This document shows positions 33,267-41,997 of a stretch of 64,000 bases of DNA, piece after piece; positions within the stretch are counted from its first letter, which is position 1, and each line of letters starts with the position of its first letter. Below the pieces are notes generated by a model. The model saw nothing but the letters and a program-made list of their open reading frames with translations. It made no database searches and was not told where the DNA came from. The translations under genes and the position numbers were made by a program. Source of the DNA: Pseudomonas poae (lineage in GTDB: Bacteria; Pseudomonadota; Gammaproteobacteria; Pseudomonadales; Pseudomonadaceae); assembly GCF_001439785.1 (NCBI RefSeq), contig NZ_JYLI01000003.1, forward strand, positions 339,054 to 403,053, written 5' to 3'.

Positions 33267-35436
33267 TATAGTTCTGGTTAAAAAATTTATCTCATCTGTT
33301 GAGTATGGTGACTCACTTGAGGTTATGTTTGATTCGCTCCGTTATACTCTTCCCACAGGGCAAGATATGCTTGAAGACCATTGGGAGCTTATTTTGTGGA
33401 GCTCCAGGCCTGGAAATGCTATCACAAAATCTCTAACTTTTTTAGATTATAAAAATGAGGATTTAAAGTTTTTAGTTAAGCTTTGCATTTTGGATAAGCG
33501 TCAGCGAGGTGCGATTTCCTTAGAGGCTATAATGTCCTATTATTATGCGCTTTTAAGTTTGGATTATATGTTGGCCGATCGTAAAGTTTCAAGTATGGAT
33601 TCTGATGACTTTAGTCGTGTGGAACAATTTTGGAAAGAAACTCGGAAAGATGGTTACACTACTTATTATAGGGTTCTTCAATCATTTGCAAATTGGTACT
33701 CCAGTAATTTTGACCCATCTATTTCATATGTGGCGCCGGATCCAAGACGAGCCTCGTATGGACGCGAAGGCACTGATGAGGGGCGAAAAGCTAAGAAAAT
33801 TTCGGATGAGGTTGTAGCATCAATTTTTTCCTTGGCAGGCGAGGAAGATCTTGCATTAAAAGACAAATTTCATTTGAACGCTTTTGTGTTGGAAGTAGTT
33901 CTTCAGGGGCGTATCAATGAATTGGCTACTTTGCCAGTAGACTGCCTTAATAAAGATATGTGCGCGCTCCGGGTTTTTTCAGAGAAGAGTGGATTGCTAG
34001 ATTTTAGGATATTTCCACGAGTGTTACTTCCGGTTGTAGAGCGATCCTTAACGTTTCTTAAGTCGACGACTGAAGAGGGTCGGGAAATAGTGAAGAGGCT
34101 ACGGCAGGACAAATCCTTGGACTGGAGTAGAATTGTAAAGGAACCCTCGGCTTTGCGCTATCATGTGAAGAAAGCTGTCTCACAATGGGTGATTGAAAAT
34201 AACTTGCTTGACCCTAGTTCGGTTTGGTGTCAGAGCCAGAAAAAATTCATAGATCCTAAATATTTTTTGATATGTAATCGGTACTCAAAAGTCCGCGCAG
34301 CCGAACAGTGTGGTTTGAGTTACAAAAGCTTTTTGGAACTGCATGATAAGCAAGTAGCCTTAACACAGGGTAAGGTGTTGCTAATTAACCAGAGCGAGCG
34401 CTTTTTTTGTGATCCGTTCAACTTATCCCATTGCCGGAAAGTCAGAATTAATCCAAAAGCTCTCTCGCTTAAGGCTCTTGAGAGAAAGTTAGAATATTCT
34501 TTGTATGGTTACAAAGAGGTTGTTCGTGAAATTTTAGATGAAGGGCTGAGGGCTCAGCTGCTGGGACAAAAAATTCCCCTGCCGAAGTTTGATAGTTACT
34601 TTGAAAATGAGTTTTCAAAGATAATTTTACCTGTGGTCGCTATCGATGGTGTGACGATTTTGGAGCCGGAACATGCCCTATTTATTGTTCCTAGGTCGCT
34701 CTTGAGTACTGAGGTTACTCGGTTAAACGATTACTCACTAATTACTCATGGGATGTTCAGAGAGTGGTTAAACACATCCATGACAGGGGAGTTTTCACTT
34801 TTCTCAATCCGAGGAATTATTGATCCCAAGACAGGGCTAACTCCTAACTTTAAGTGGCATGATGTTCGTCATTGGATGCAGACTATCTACCTAAAAGGAG
34901 GGTTGACAGATATTCAGGCCAGTATGCTTGCCGGGAGGAGGTTAGCGAGACATGCAGCTGTCTATGACCAAATTTTGGCTAAGGATAGGTCTATCGGACT
35001 GGCGCAAATGCGTGAGGATATACGTGAAGGGAAAGTGTTTGGTGTAGTTCCCGATACATTTAAAAAAATACGCTTGAGTAGTGAGAGTGCAGCTGAAGAA
35101 TATCTAAGTGCTTCAACTCAAACCGTGAGTTGGATGCCTCACGGAAGTTGCTCTTTAAATGTTGTACTAACTCCATGTCAGAATCATCTGTCATGTTTCG
35201 TAGATGGCAAGACTGGTAAATGTTGCTCGAAACTCGTGATTCACATCGAGGATCGTCAGGCCGAACAGCAATTAGAGAAAATTGCTGAGAATGCAAAGTT
35301 TATGATTTCCCATATAAAAAATTTGGGTGGTGAGCACTCTCCTCAGTTCGGACACTTTGAAAAAATTCTGTTCAATGTAAACGATGTCCAGCAGGCCGTT
35401 TATGCGAATAAATTCGGAGGGCTCGATGAGAACTGA
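33259..35436 (+). CDS. Large tyrosine recombinase 3 (GmtZ/TnpB-like?)
   Basis: A 725-residue recombinase starting with GTG (33259) after GGGGAAGGG and overlapping the previous gene by eight bases. The catalytic domain spans about residues 190-590: Arg218 in LQGRINELATLP, lysine in SEKSG, HxxRH as WHDVRHWMQ (His534, Arg537, His538), and RHAAVYDQ with probable nucleophile Tyr569. A C-terminal cysteine cluster (CSLNVVLTPCQNHLSCF ... KCC) follows. The size and the C-terminal cysteines resemble TnpB of Tn554-type elements and the large integrase of Gamma-Mobile-Trio islands. It overlaps the next gene by 11 bases, so the four genes form one translationally coupled unit. Confidence 0.82.
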   Translation: MSDIVLVKKFISSVEYGDSLEVMFDSLRYTLPTGQDMLEDHWELILWSSRPGNAITKSLTFLDYKNEDLKFLVKLCILDKRQRGAISLEAIMSYYYALLSLDYMLADRKVSSMDSDDFSRVEQFWKETRKDGYTTYYRVLQSFANWYSSNFDPSISYVAPDPRRASYGREGTDEGRKAKKISDEVVASIFSLAGEEDLALKDKFHLNAFVLEVVLQGRINELATLPVDCLNKDMCALRVFSEKSGLLDFRIFPRVLLPVVERSLTFLKSTTEEGREIVKRLRQDKSLDWSRIVKEPSALRYHVKKAVSQWVIENNLLDPSSVWCQSQKKFIDPKYFLICNRYSKVRAAEQCGLSYKSFLELHDKQVALTQGKVLLINQSERFFCDPFNLSHCRKVRINPKALSLKALERKLEYSLYGYKEVVREILDEGLRAQLLGQKIPLPKFDSYFENEFSKIILPVVAIDGVTILEPEHALFIVPRSLLSTEVTRLNDYSLITHGMFREWLNTSMTGEFSLFSIRGIIDPKTGLTPNFKWHDVRHWMQTIYLKGGLTDIQASMLAGRRLARHAAVYDQILAKDRSIGLAQMREDIREGKVFGVVPDTFKKIRLSSESAAEEYLSASTQTVSWMPHGSCSLNVVLTPCQNHLSCFVDGKTGKCCSKLVIHIEDRQAEQQLEKIAENAKFMISHIKNLGGEHSPQFGHFEKILFNVNDVQQAVYANKFGGLDEN

Positions 35437-35917
35437 TTTTGATCACGAACAATCAAGAGCTCATGGTCGCAAGCAGAATAGAGGAAAGAAACTAGAGGAT
35501 AAGCTTCGTACGCTTCTTGCCGATTGGTGTAGAGAAATCACAGGGAGTGGCCGTAAATGGGTGTATACACAAGCGGCATTTGCGAAATATGCCGGCGTTT
35601 CCAGAGAGACGATTCGCAGCAAACAGCTTCACTTGGATGGGCTGATTGCTGAATTAGATAGTTCCCGTCGTTTATCAAACGGCTCAGTGGGGCTGAAACA
35701 AGCCGTTGCCAGTATCAGTAATTTAAAAAATGAAAATGCTGATTTAAAAGCTCAAATATATTCGCTGCAGATTCAGCATGTACGAATGTTTGAAAAGCTT
35801 TATAAGAAAGCTCGAAATCTTTCGGTTCTGGTAGAAGGCGATTTGCCTTTTGCATCGATCGGTCACTGCCCATTGTGCGGATGTACTAATCGCATGTTGC
35901 CGCTGACCGAAAACTGA
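35426..35917 (+). CDS. Small coiled-coil protein of the recombinase module (GmtX/TnpC-like?), C-terminus replaced by IS
   Basis: The 163-codon product has a basic N-terminus, an HTH-like segment (YTQAAFAKYAGVSRETIRSKQ, about residues 48-70) and a coiled coil (LKNENADLKAQIYSLQ, about residues 107-130). It ends with a zinc-type CPLCGC motif. Small coiled-coil accessory proteins of this kind accompany Tn554-like and trio recombinases. GGAGG lies five bases before the ATG, which overlaps the recombinase-3 stop. The final codons and the TGA stop lie inside the inverted repeat of the IS3 element that begins at about 35901, so the original C-terminus was cut off, just after the first cysteine pair of the putative zinc motif. 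Confidence 0.75.
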   Translation: MRTDFDHEQSRAHGRKQNRGKKLEDKLRTLLADWCREITGSGRKWVYTQAAFAKYAGVSRETIRSKQLHLDGLIAELDSSRRLSNGSVGLKQAVASISNLKNENADLKAQIYSLQIQHVRMFEKLYKKARNLSVLVEGDLPFASIGHCPLCGCTNRMLPLTEN

Positions 35918-37562
35918 CCCAGTAGAGGCTCTTGGGGATGCGGCGGAAATCTTGGACTACCTGGAGGTAGTTCATGTATTCATACGAAGACCGTATCCGA
36001 GCGGTCAAGCTCTACATCAAACTGGGCAAGCGAACCGGGGCAACTATTCGTCAGTTGGGCTACCCGACGAAGAACTCTTTGAAGAGCTGGCACGCAGAGT
36101 ATGAGCGATGCCTCGACCTGCCGCGTGGCTACGAGAACTCGAAGTCGAAGTACTCTCTGGCCCAAAGGGAAAAGGCTATCGGGCACTATCTCGAATACGG
36201 TCGCAACATCGCCGCGACCATCAAGGCGTTGGGCTACCCCGCGCGGGATTCGTTGCGTGCCTGGATTTACGAAATGCACCCCGAGTTGCATACGCGTATT
36301 GTCGGTCGATCAGACGGGTTAGCCCGGCCGCCAGCGGTGAAGCAGGCAGCGGTCATCGCGCTGTGCACGCGAAAAGAAAGTGCGAAAGCCCTGGCTCAAA
36401 AGCTGGGCGTGTGCAGGCCGACCTTCTACAACTGGAAAAATCAGCTACTCGGCCCAGAGGTATCCCCATCCATGAAGTGTCGGCTTGAACCCTCATCGTC
36501 ACCGGAACGAGAGGAGTTGCAGCGGCAACTCGAATCTCTCCAGCTCGATGTTCGCCGTTTGCAGCTTGAACATGACCTGCTGATGAGGGCGAATGAACTC
36601 ATAAAAAAAGAGACGGGCATCAACCGGCAAGTCCTGACCAATCGGGAGAAGACATTGCTGGCTGATGCCCTAAGGCCGAGGTACTCCTTGCTAGAGCTGC
36701 TTGACGCGTTGGGCTTGGCCCGAAGCTCCTATTTCTATCATCGAGCCCGAATGCAGGTCGCGGAAAAGTACACCGAAGTGCGTCGTGCCATGGCGGACAT
36801 ATTCGAGCGCAATCATCGTTGCTATGGCTACCGTCGGATGCGTGCTTCGTTGAGCAGGCAGCGTGTGCGCCTTTCAGAGAAGGTGGTGCAGCGCTTGATG
36901 AAGCAGGAGTGCCTAGTCGTCGCCAAGCCGAAACGGCGTCGATACGGTTCCTACCTCGGGGAAATCAGTCCGGCGCCGGAAAACCTCCTCAACCGCGACT
37001 TCAGGGCCCTAGCTCCGAATGAGAAATGGCTGACCGACATCTCGGAGTTCCAGATCCCGGCAGGCAAGGTGTACCTGTCCCCCATGATCGACTGCTTCGA
37101 TGGGAAGGTAATCAGTTGGTCGATCGGCACGCGTCCCGACTCCGAGCTTGTGAACACGATGCTGGATGCCGCTGTCGAAACGGTGGCCAGCAACGATAAA
37201 CGGCCTGTTGTTCACTCCGATCGTGGCGCTCACTACCGCTGGCCCGGCTGGTTATCGCGCATCGCTGATGCGAAGCTGATTCGTTCGATGTCGCGCAAAG
37301 GCTGCTCACCTGACAACGTGGCTTGTGAAGGTTTCTTCGGCCGACTGAAAACGGAGCTGTTCTATCCTGGCAACTGGCAGTCAACGAGCATCGAGCAGTT
37401 CATTCAGGCCTTGGATTCATACATCCGCTGGTACAACGAAAAACGTATAAAGATTTCCCTCGGCGCGCTCAGTCCCATTGAGTATCGTGAAAGCCTGGGC
37501 TTAGCGGCATAACCAGTCCAAGTTTTTGTCCGCATCCCCGGTGGGTCAGTTTTCAATCAGCG
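35901..37562 (+). mobile_element. IS3-family insertion sequence (single-ORF type)
   Basis: An element of about 1.66 kb bounded by imperfect inverted repeats: CGCTGACCGAAAACTGACCC at the left and, reading inward from the right, CGCTGATTGAAAACTGACCC. Further matches continue inside (GGGGATGCGG, CTTGGAC). It encodes one long transposase frame. No short direct duplication flanks it (…TTGC on the left, CCAAC… on the right), which suggests a later deletion next to one end. Its GC content is clearly higher than that of the surrounding DNA. Confidence 0.85.
35974..37512 (+). CDS. IS3-family transposase (fused OrfAB)
   Basis: A 512-residue DDE transposase read as one frame rather than by frameshift. 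The N-terminal half has two related HTH segments (AVKLYIKLGKRTGATIRQLGYP and AIGHYLEYGRNIAATIKALGYP) and a third HTH (ALAQKLGVCRPTFYNWKN). A leucine-rich coiled coil follows (LQRQLESLQLDVRRLQLEHDLL). The catalytic rve domain contains EKWLTDISEF (first Asp), VVHSDRGAHY (second Asp) and DNVACEGFFGRLKTE (Glu). The frame appears intact from ATG 35974 (TGGAGG site) to the stop, so the element may be active. Confidence 0.92.
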   Translation: MYSYEDRIRAVKLYIKLGKRTGATIRQLGYPTKNSLKSWHAEYERCLDLPRGYENSKSKYSLAQREKAIGHYLEYGRNIAATIKALGYPARDSLRAWIYEMHPELHTRIVGRSDGLARPPAVKQAAVIALCTRKESAKALAQKLGVCRPTFYNWKNQLLGPEVSPSMKCRLEPSSSPEREELQRQLESLQLDVRRLQLEHDLLMRANELIKKETGINRQVLTNREKTLLADALRPRYSLLELLDALGLARSSYFYHRARMQVAEKYTEVRRAMADIFERNHRCYGYRRMRASLSRQRVRLSEKVVQRLMKQECLVVAKPKRRRYGSYLGEISPAPENLLNRDFRALAPNEKWLTDISEFQIPAGKVYLSPMIDCFDGKVISWSIGTRPDSELVNTMLDAAVETVASNDKRPVVHSDRGAHYRWPGWLSRIADAKLIRSMSRKGCSPDNVACEGFFGRLKTELFYPGNWQSTSIEQFIQALDSYIRWYNEKRIKISLGALSPIEYRESLGLAA

Positions 37563-37769
37563 CCAACACTCTACCTAAAGCAGGCAAGCCTAATGCAGTC
37601 CATGGACGGAATATTTGTGTATTCATGTCAGCATCCTTTAGTCGTAATGCATCTGATCACCGGCTATTTTCCGTCAGGTCGTTGTATTTCGATGGTTGGC
37701 CGACCGTTGCTGCTATTGGGACGAACAAGAGTTCGCCTACCGTCTTCTAAATTCCCCAGACACACACCG

Positions 37770-38213
37770 TTACCATTGTCTCCCACATTTGAGGGATTCA
37801 TTTAGGCAAAATCTTTGTTGGCTTCCCATCCAATATTTGAGCGTCCCAAAAGGGTGCTTCACAGTCTGGCGGCGAGCCTTCATCTTTTCCGGGTCATGCT
37901 CCAGCCGAACCTGCATCGCGTCGTTTACTGCCTCATGTTCCCAGCGCTTAACACGGCGCTCCTTACACGTCGTACATTGTTTTTGCATTGAGCAGGACTG
38001 ACAGCCCGAGAAGTAGTAACAATACAATAACATGCCGTCTTCCATCGACGAATACCGCCTGCTTAGTAACTGCCCCGCAGGGCATCGATATTCGTCCGAC
38101 GACGCAAGATAGGCGAAATCCTGCTTGCCGAATCTGCCTTCGGCTTTGCTGCCAGATGTAAGGGGTTTCTGTACGAAGTAACGCTTTCCTGCAGAACTTT
38201 TGCATACAGCACC
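37770..38213 (-). pseudogene. Remnant of an IS1182-type transposase (C-terminal part)
   Basis: Reading the minus strand from 38213, the frame gives VCKSSAGKRYFVQKP, then a GRFGKQDFAYL segment, EYRCPAGQLL, CSMQKQCTTCKERRVKRWEHEAV and RRQTVKHPFGTLKYWMG before stopping. This is the C-terminal catalytic region of IS1182/DDE_Tnp_1 transposases (zinc-like CxxC segment and the conserved RRxTVEHPFG). A TGA at 38214 blocks the frame upstream and the product ends early, so only about 148 codons of a protein of 450 or more remain. Confidence 0.75.
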
Positions 38214-38895
38214 TCAGACTGAACATCCTCAGGTAGGGCGATCATTTTATATGCCGATGGCGGTATTTCGGCGCCCATGGCTAATGACGTACTGAGCAGA
38301 ACGGCTATGGCCGCTAGATGCTTGCAAATGGGGCGTTGTAATAGGCTAGGCTCTTGCGTTTGGCTAGGAGTTTCAATTCGACTAAAGTGAAGATGGCTTA
38401 GTGATTTTTTGCCTGCTCTTGTGCATCAAGATCTCCAATAGGGCTGTGAGTAGTTAAGCGCTTTAGTTTTTGCTTATCCTTTGCATCGACTCGATATATG
38501 GTTCCTCATAATCGCATATTTCCAGCTAGCGGACGACTCTTCTAGAGTAACCAGAATTTTCTGGTTGTTTCAAGCGAGCATTGATGCAAAATAGAAGGAT
38601 ACAAAAGATAACGAAAAAATCATTTAGGTGCAAATAGTTTTAATGAGGGGCGTTGGGGGGGGGCGGGAAATTGTTCTTAATGTTTTTCATTGATGCAAAT
38701 TTAGATGATTTTTTTGCTGAAATTTGAATGCCTCCGATGGGTGTATGGTTTTTATTAATTGTTTCTTCTGGTTGTGTCGAGATTGATCTTTTGACGAGCT
38801 GAAAAGTTCAGTGCTTCAAGGGGGTATACAAAGAAATGAGATGGTGCTTTGTTGAGTTATCTGAGAGTTAAATAAATATTGCCCGGAGCATATAT
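38214..38895. other. Long AT-rich gap with a perfect 18-bp palindrome
   Basis: No gene is apparent. AACCAGAA-TT-TTCTGGTT at 38549-38566 is a perfect palindrome; related sites precede the second fimbrial locus (62193-62207 and 57143-57159). A run of nine Gs lies at about 38655-38663. A GGAG ribosome site at the right end belongs to the gene starting at 38896. The stretch could contain the promoter of that gene and leftovers of older insertions. Confidence 0.5.
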
Positions 38896-39507
38896 ATGTC
38901 TGGAATAATGGAAAAGGGACTTAGGTACAGGATAGATCATCCTATGCTTAAGGATGTGTGGATCATTAATGGAGAAATATATTATCATAATATTGGCTGG
39001 ATTTCTAGCGATGATGGATCAGAGGTCTCGGTTCAAGGTCGCATTATTTTTAGCTCATGCGATGGGTTATTTGAGGTGCCTCAAGCTTGGTCTGGCCAAA
39101 TAAATGTATCCGGCATGAGCGTTATGTTTCCAGATGGTGCTGGGAGATTTCCTATCTACCTAGACGAAGAAAGCCGTTCTTCTAAACGGAAAGCTCAAAG
39201 AAAGCTATATGAGTCTGAGTGTCATCGTTTCAATCATAAGCTTAATAGCATAGTTTCTGAGGTTTTCCGTCGGCTTGACGTCCCGATTGTTACAGAAGCT
39301 AAGTTGGCGTTAATTGACATGCTTAAATCTCTGCAGTTCAGATTTGAGAGGGATATCAGTATCATTCGTCTTGGAGGTTATTTTAAAGGGCTGGAGGCGG
39401 TATCTGCATTGAAAAGTGCCGATATTTCTATGTTGTGGATTCAGGTGCAACGCCTAGCCGAAATGGGCCTCGCCTTAGCAGCGTGTCGGGAAAAAAATAG
39501 TTTATAG
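38896..39507 (+). CDS. Unknown 203-aa protein (island cargo)
   Basis: I do not recognise this protein. It has 203 residues, no signal peptide and no membrane segment. The N-terminal half is beta-rich with aromatic residues (DVWIINGEIYYHNIGWIS, GRIIFSSCDGLFEVP). The C-terminal half is helical and charged (EESRSSKRKAQRKLYESECHRFNHKL, then SEVFRRLDVP and LIDMLKSLQFRFERD). CCCGGAG lies nine bases before the ATG. Codon use is AT-rich. It is followed 79 bp later by the amidase-like lipoprotein gene, so the two may be co-transcribed. Confidence 0.7.
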   Translation: MSGIMEKGLRYRIDHPMLKDVWIINGEIYYHNIGWISSDDGSEVSVQGRIIFSSCDGLFEVPQAWSGQINVSGMSVMFPDGAGRFPIYLDEESRSSKRKAQRKLYESECHRFNHKLNSIVSEVFRRLDVPIVTEAKLALIDMLKSLQFRFERDISIIRLGGYFKGLEAVSALKSADISMLWIQVQRLAEMGLALAACREKNSL

Positions 39508-39586
39508 TATTTTAGTTGTATGGTTAATTGGGGGTGTTTCTCGCCCCTCCTCATAACGTCTGATTTCAAATTAAGCTTATGTGCTA

Positions 39587-40414
39587 ATGAATATAAATAA
39601 GTGGATGTTTTTGTTGGCGTTTTTTTGGTTGTCGGCGTGTGCTGAAACTGACAAAGAAAGATGTAAAAAAATTATTGATGAAGTCACGGCGAAAAAAGTA
39701 GATAGGATTATTCGCTCGGAGCTAATCCCACTATCTGGCGAGAAGCATGGGGAGCTTATAAATCGCATATCGTTTAGCCTTCTTGGGACGCCTTACCAGG
39801 AAAATACGCTAATTGGTGATTCTGATACAACTGAAGCTCTTGTTGCGAATTTCAACAATGTGGACTGCTTTACATTTATAGATTACGTCGAGGCCCTTGC
39901 TCGAAGCCATGATCAGAAATCTTTCATACATAGTCTTGCAAGAGTACGCTACATTGGAGGTACCGTTGATTATCTCAGTCGTCGGCATTTTTTCTCTGAC
40001 TGGTTTGCCAGTGCTCCATACAACGGTCGAGACGTAACGCCATTTATAAGCCCTGACTATAAGGTTGCTGACAAGCAACTTAATGAAAAACCGGGTGGTG
40101 GTGAATATATTAATGGCTTAGGCATTCATCATCGTAAAATAAATTACATTCCTGGAAGTTCCATTAATCAGAAAATATTGGATGGTCTGAAAACTGGCGA
40201 TTACGTTGGTGTTTATTCTGCGCTTGAGGGTCTTGACGTTTCGCATGTTGGCATCGTCATTCGCCACGACGGACAAGTATGGTTCAGGAATGCTTCCTCT
40301 CTGGCAATGAACAGAAAAGTGGTGGATGTACCTTTTTTGGAGTATATGCGCCCAAAACCGGGCATCATTGTCATAAGTTCTGAGCTGCCAGATTACAGTG
40401 CATTTGTCAGGTAA
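39587..40414 (+). CDS. DUF1460 amidase-like lipoprotein
   Basis: A 275-residue protein with a lipoprotein signal (MNINKWMFLLAFFWLSAC, acylated Cys18), so probably anchored in the outer membrane facing the periplasm. The body matches the DUF1460 family, an NlpC/P60-type fold whose members are N-acetylmuramoyl-alanine amidase-like. The catalytic cysteine is likely Cys94 in NNVDCFTFIDYVEALA and the histidine His220 in DVSHVGIVIRHDG. RYIGGTVDYLSRRHFFSDWF is a family hallmark. A role in cell-wall trimming, or attack on competitor walls, is possible. ATG 39587 is preferred over GTG 39581. Confidence 0.82.
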   Translation: MNINKWMFLLAFFWLSACAETDKERCKKIIDEVTAKKVDRIIRSELIPLSGEKHGELINRISFSLLGTPYQENTLIGDSDTTEALVANFNNVDCFTFIDYVEALARSHDQKSFIHSLARVRYIGGTVDYLSRRHFFSDWFASAPYNGRDVTPFISPDYKVADKQLNEKPGGGEYINGLGIHHRKINYIPGSSINQKILDGLKTGDYVGVYSALEGLDVSHVGIVIRHDGQVWFRNASSLAMNRKVVDVPFLEYMRPKPGIIVISSELPDYSAFVR

Positions 40415-40847
40415 AGTTAAGTCATGATTTTGTAGAAGCCTATTTTTACTCTCTAACTAGAAAGGCATGAGCTGAAGTGGCAGCACGATAAAGTGTTAAG
40501 GACTCAATAGAGCGGTAGATGTGCTAAGTGACGGCCGAATGGTTGCGTAAATGTACTCATAAGGCTTAAAAGTGCTCGCTTAAGGAGTCAATTTAACGCT
40601 TTCTAGATCTTAAGTATGCTTAAAATGTCTACAGCATCGCGCTATTTCGACCTTCCTTCTGTAATACTGCTTCAGGCGCCTCTTAACTAAAAAGCGTGAA
40701 GCGGACGGTTTTGATACGCCTCTGCCTACTATCGAATTTGCGAATATGGACTTGCTACTTAGCGGTTTCGAACGCGATTTCAGGACTTAGATTTTGTAGA
40801 GGTTTTCGCGCTAAATGTATAACTCGTATCAAATAAATAGGGGGGAT
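40415..40847. other. Gap without recognisable genes
   Basis: This 433-bp AT-rich stretch has no open frame with a plausible start, no tRNA-like cloverleaf and no clear repeat. Short stems such as CTTAAG / GCTTAAA recur around 40570-40630, but nothing that can be named. Confidence 0.4.
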
Positions 40848-41075
40848 ATGAGGCGCGTGCTTAGAGTAATTAGAGTATTTCTTTTAATTTTTTTATTTTG
40901 CGATATTGGTTTTAAAGCAGCTACTCCGCCCTATATAAGTCAGGTTGGAGATGGAATGGCTTTCAGTAAATTTAATTTGGCTAGGGGCAGTAAGGGGGCT
41001 CTATGCCTGGGGAGATGTTTAGGTTGGGATGGATCTAAGTCGGACTCAGCGAACATATTTGTTAGGGCCTTTTAG
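40848..41075 (+). CDS. Small unknown protein with N-terminal hydrophobic helix
   Basis: A 75-codon frame starting at ATG 40848 directly after a GGGGGG stretch that could act as ribosome site. The product starts with basic MRRVLRVIR, then a hydrophobic helix (VFLLIFLFCDIGF), followed by a short polar tail with two cysteines (ALCLGRCLGW). It might be an exported peptide or a membrane-anchored microprotein. There is no recognisable family, and it could be a chance frame in island DNA. Confidence 0.35.
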   Translation: MRRVLRVIRVFLLIFLFCDIGFKAATPPYISQVGDGMAFSKFNLARGSKGALCLGRCLGWDGSKSDSANIFVRAF

Positions 41076-41106
41076 TTGAATAAAACTATAGTTCGTTTGT
41101 CCTTTT

Positions 41107-41388
41107 TCATGCTGCAGGTTGAGTCAGATAAGTATTTTCAATCTCGCACTGCATTGCGCGTAGGTCGTCAAACCATGCGCTTCCGTTGTCATGCGTTTTA
41201 AGGCACTCTTTCAACTTTTCGCTTATATAGATGAGATCGCTTAGTTTTGGAGAATCTTCGCAGATGTACTGAATGAAATAGGCTAGCGAGGCGCACTCTA
41301 CAAAGCCGTAAGAAATCAAACGGTTTGTAAGGGCGTGACGGTTAAAATGAATATTTCGTTGGGTATAACCTTTTTTACATTTTTTCAT
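41107..41388 (-). CDS. Small unknown protein
   Basis: A 93-codon minus-strand frame beginning MKKCKKGYTQRNIHFNRHALTNRL. The product appears helical, soluble and slightly acidic toward the end (YICEDSPKLSDLIYISEKLKECLKTHD). Codon use is ordinary for this island, and few other frames compete. The ribosome site is weak (TGAGTGA). It has no recognised family. It converges with the small gene at 40848. Confidence 0.45.
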   Translation of the reverse strand: MKKCKKGYTQRNIHFNRHALTNRLISYGFVECASLAYFIQYICEDSPKLSDLIYISEKLKECLKTHDNGSAWFDDLRAMQCEIENTYLTQPAA

Positions 41389-41766
41389 GGTGTCACTCAG
41401 GGTGTATGTTCTTGAGAGTGGGCAGTTTATTAGATGATTGTTTGGTATTGATTTTTTTGGTTAACAGACGATGAGGTCAAGTGTATCTCAATGTTATTAC
41501 TTAACAGCCGCCAAGTTTTTGCGCGCGAGTAGGCTAACGCGTGCATAGGGTGCAGTTCATTCCTAGCGGCGCGGCGCTCGACTGCGTACGTATTGTCATT
41601 TAATTCCAAGTTATCAATGCGCATATTAAATCCGAAACTGGGCATCTGGACGACCCGGGCTGTGGATTATCTCTTGGTAGTCTTCACCACAATGCTTATC
41701 CTTAGCGTAGTCCAAGAACTGATTAGCGGAGCCACTACTCTAACAAATAAATAGGGCCCGAGAACG
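41389..41766. other. Gap without supported genes
   Basis: This stretch holds one 71-codon minus frame (41430-41645) without a ribosome site or familiar sequence. I found no repeats, terminators or RNA genes that could be named. Confidence 0.35.
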
Positions 41767-41997
41767 ATGTATACGCTGGTCGGCGAATCTCTCAGATACT
41801 GGAAGTCAGTAATGTCGCATTGTGCGATTGCTCTGGTGCTAGGCGCTTTAGCCGCAGGAGTTCTCTGGCTGGACCGGCTGGAATCCAAGTTTAAAGCGCC
41901 GATCCAAAAAACGCCTGGGCAATACACCCCGCCCCCCTGGTTGTTTTTCTTCGAGAGATGGTTGTATTTGAAGCTTGACCAAATCGTAGGGCTTTGA
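41767..41997 (+). CDS. Small membrane protein, unknown
   Basis: A 76-codon frame with one membrane helix (SHCAIALVLGALAAGVLWLDRL, about residues 17-38) and a proline-rich then aromatic tail (TPGQYTPPPWLFFFERWLYL). A GAGAAC stretch lies a few bases before the ATG. The amphipathic end suggests a second membrane-associated segment. No family is recognised. It could be an immunity- or toxin-like small protein of the island, but nothing proves it is translated. Confidence 0.4.
   Translation: MYTLVGESLRYWKSVMSHCAIALVLGALAAGVLWLDRLESKFKAPIQKTPGQYTPPPWLFFFERWLYLKLDQIVGL

Noticed and set aside
41430..41645. Minus-strand frame of 71 codons in the island
   Set aside because: No ribosome site and no signal of coding composition.
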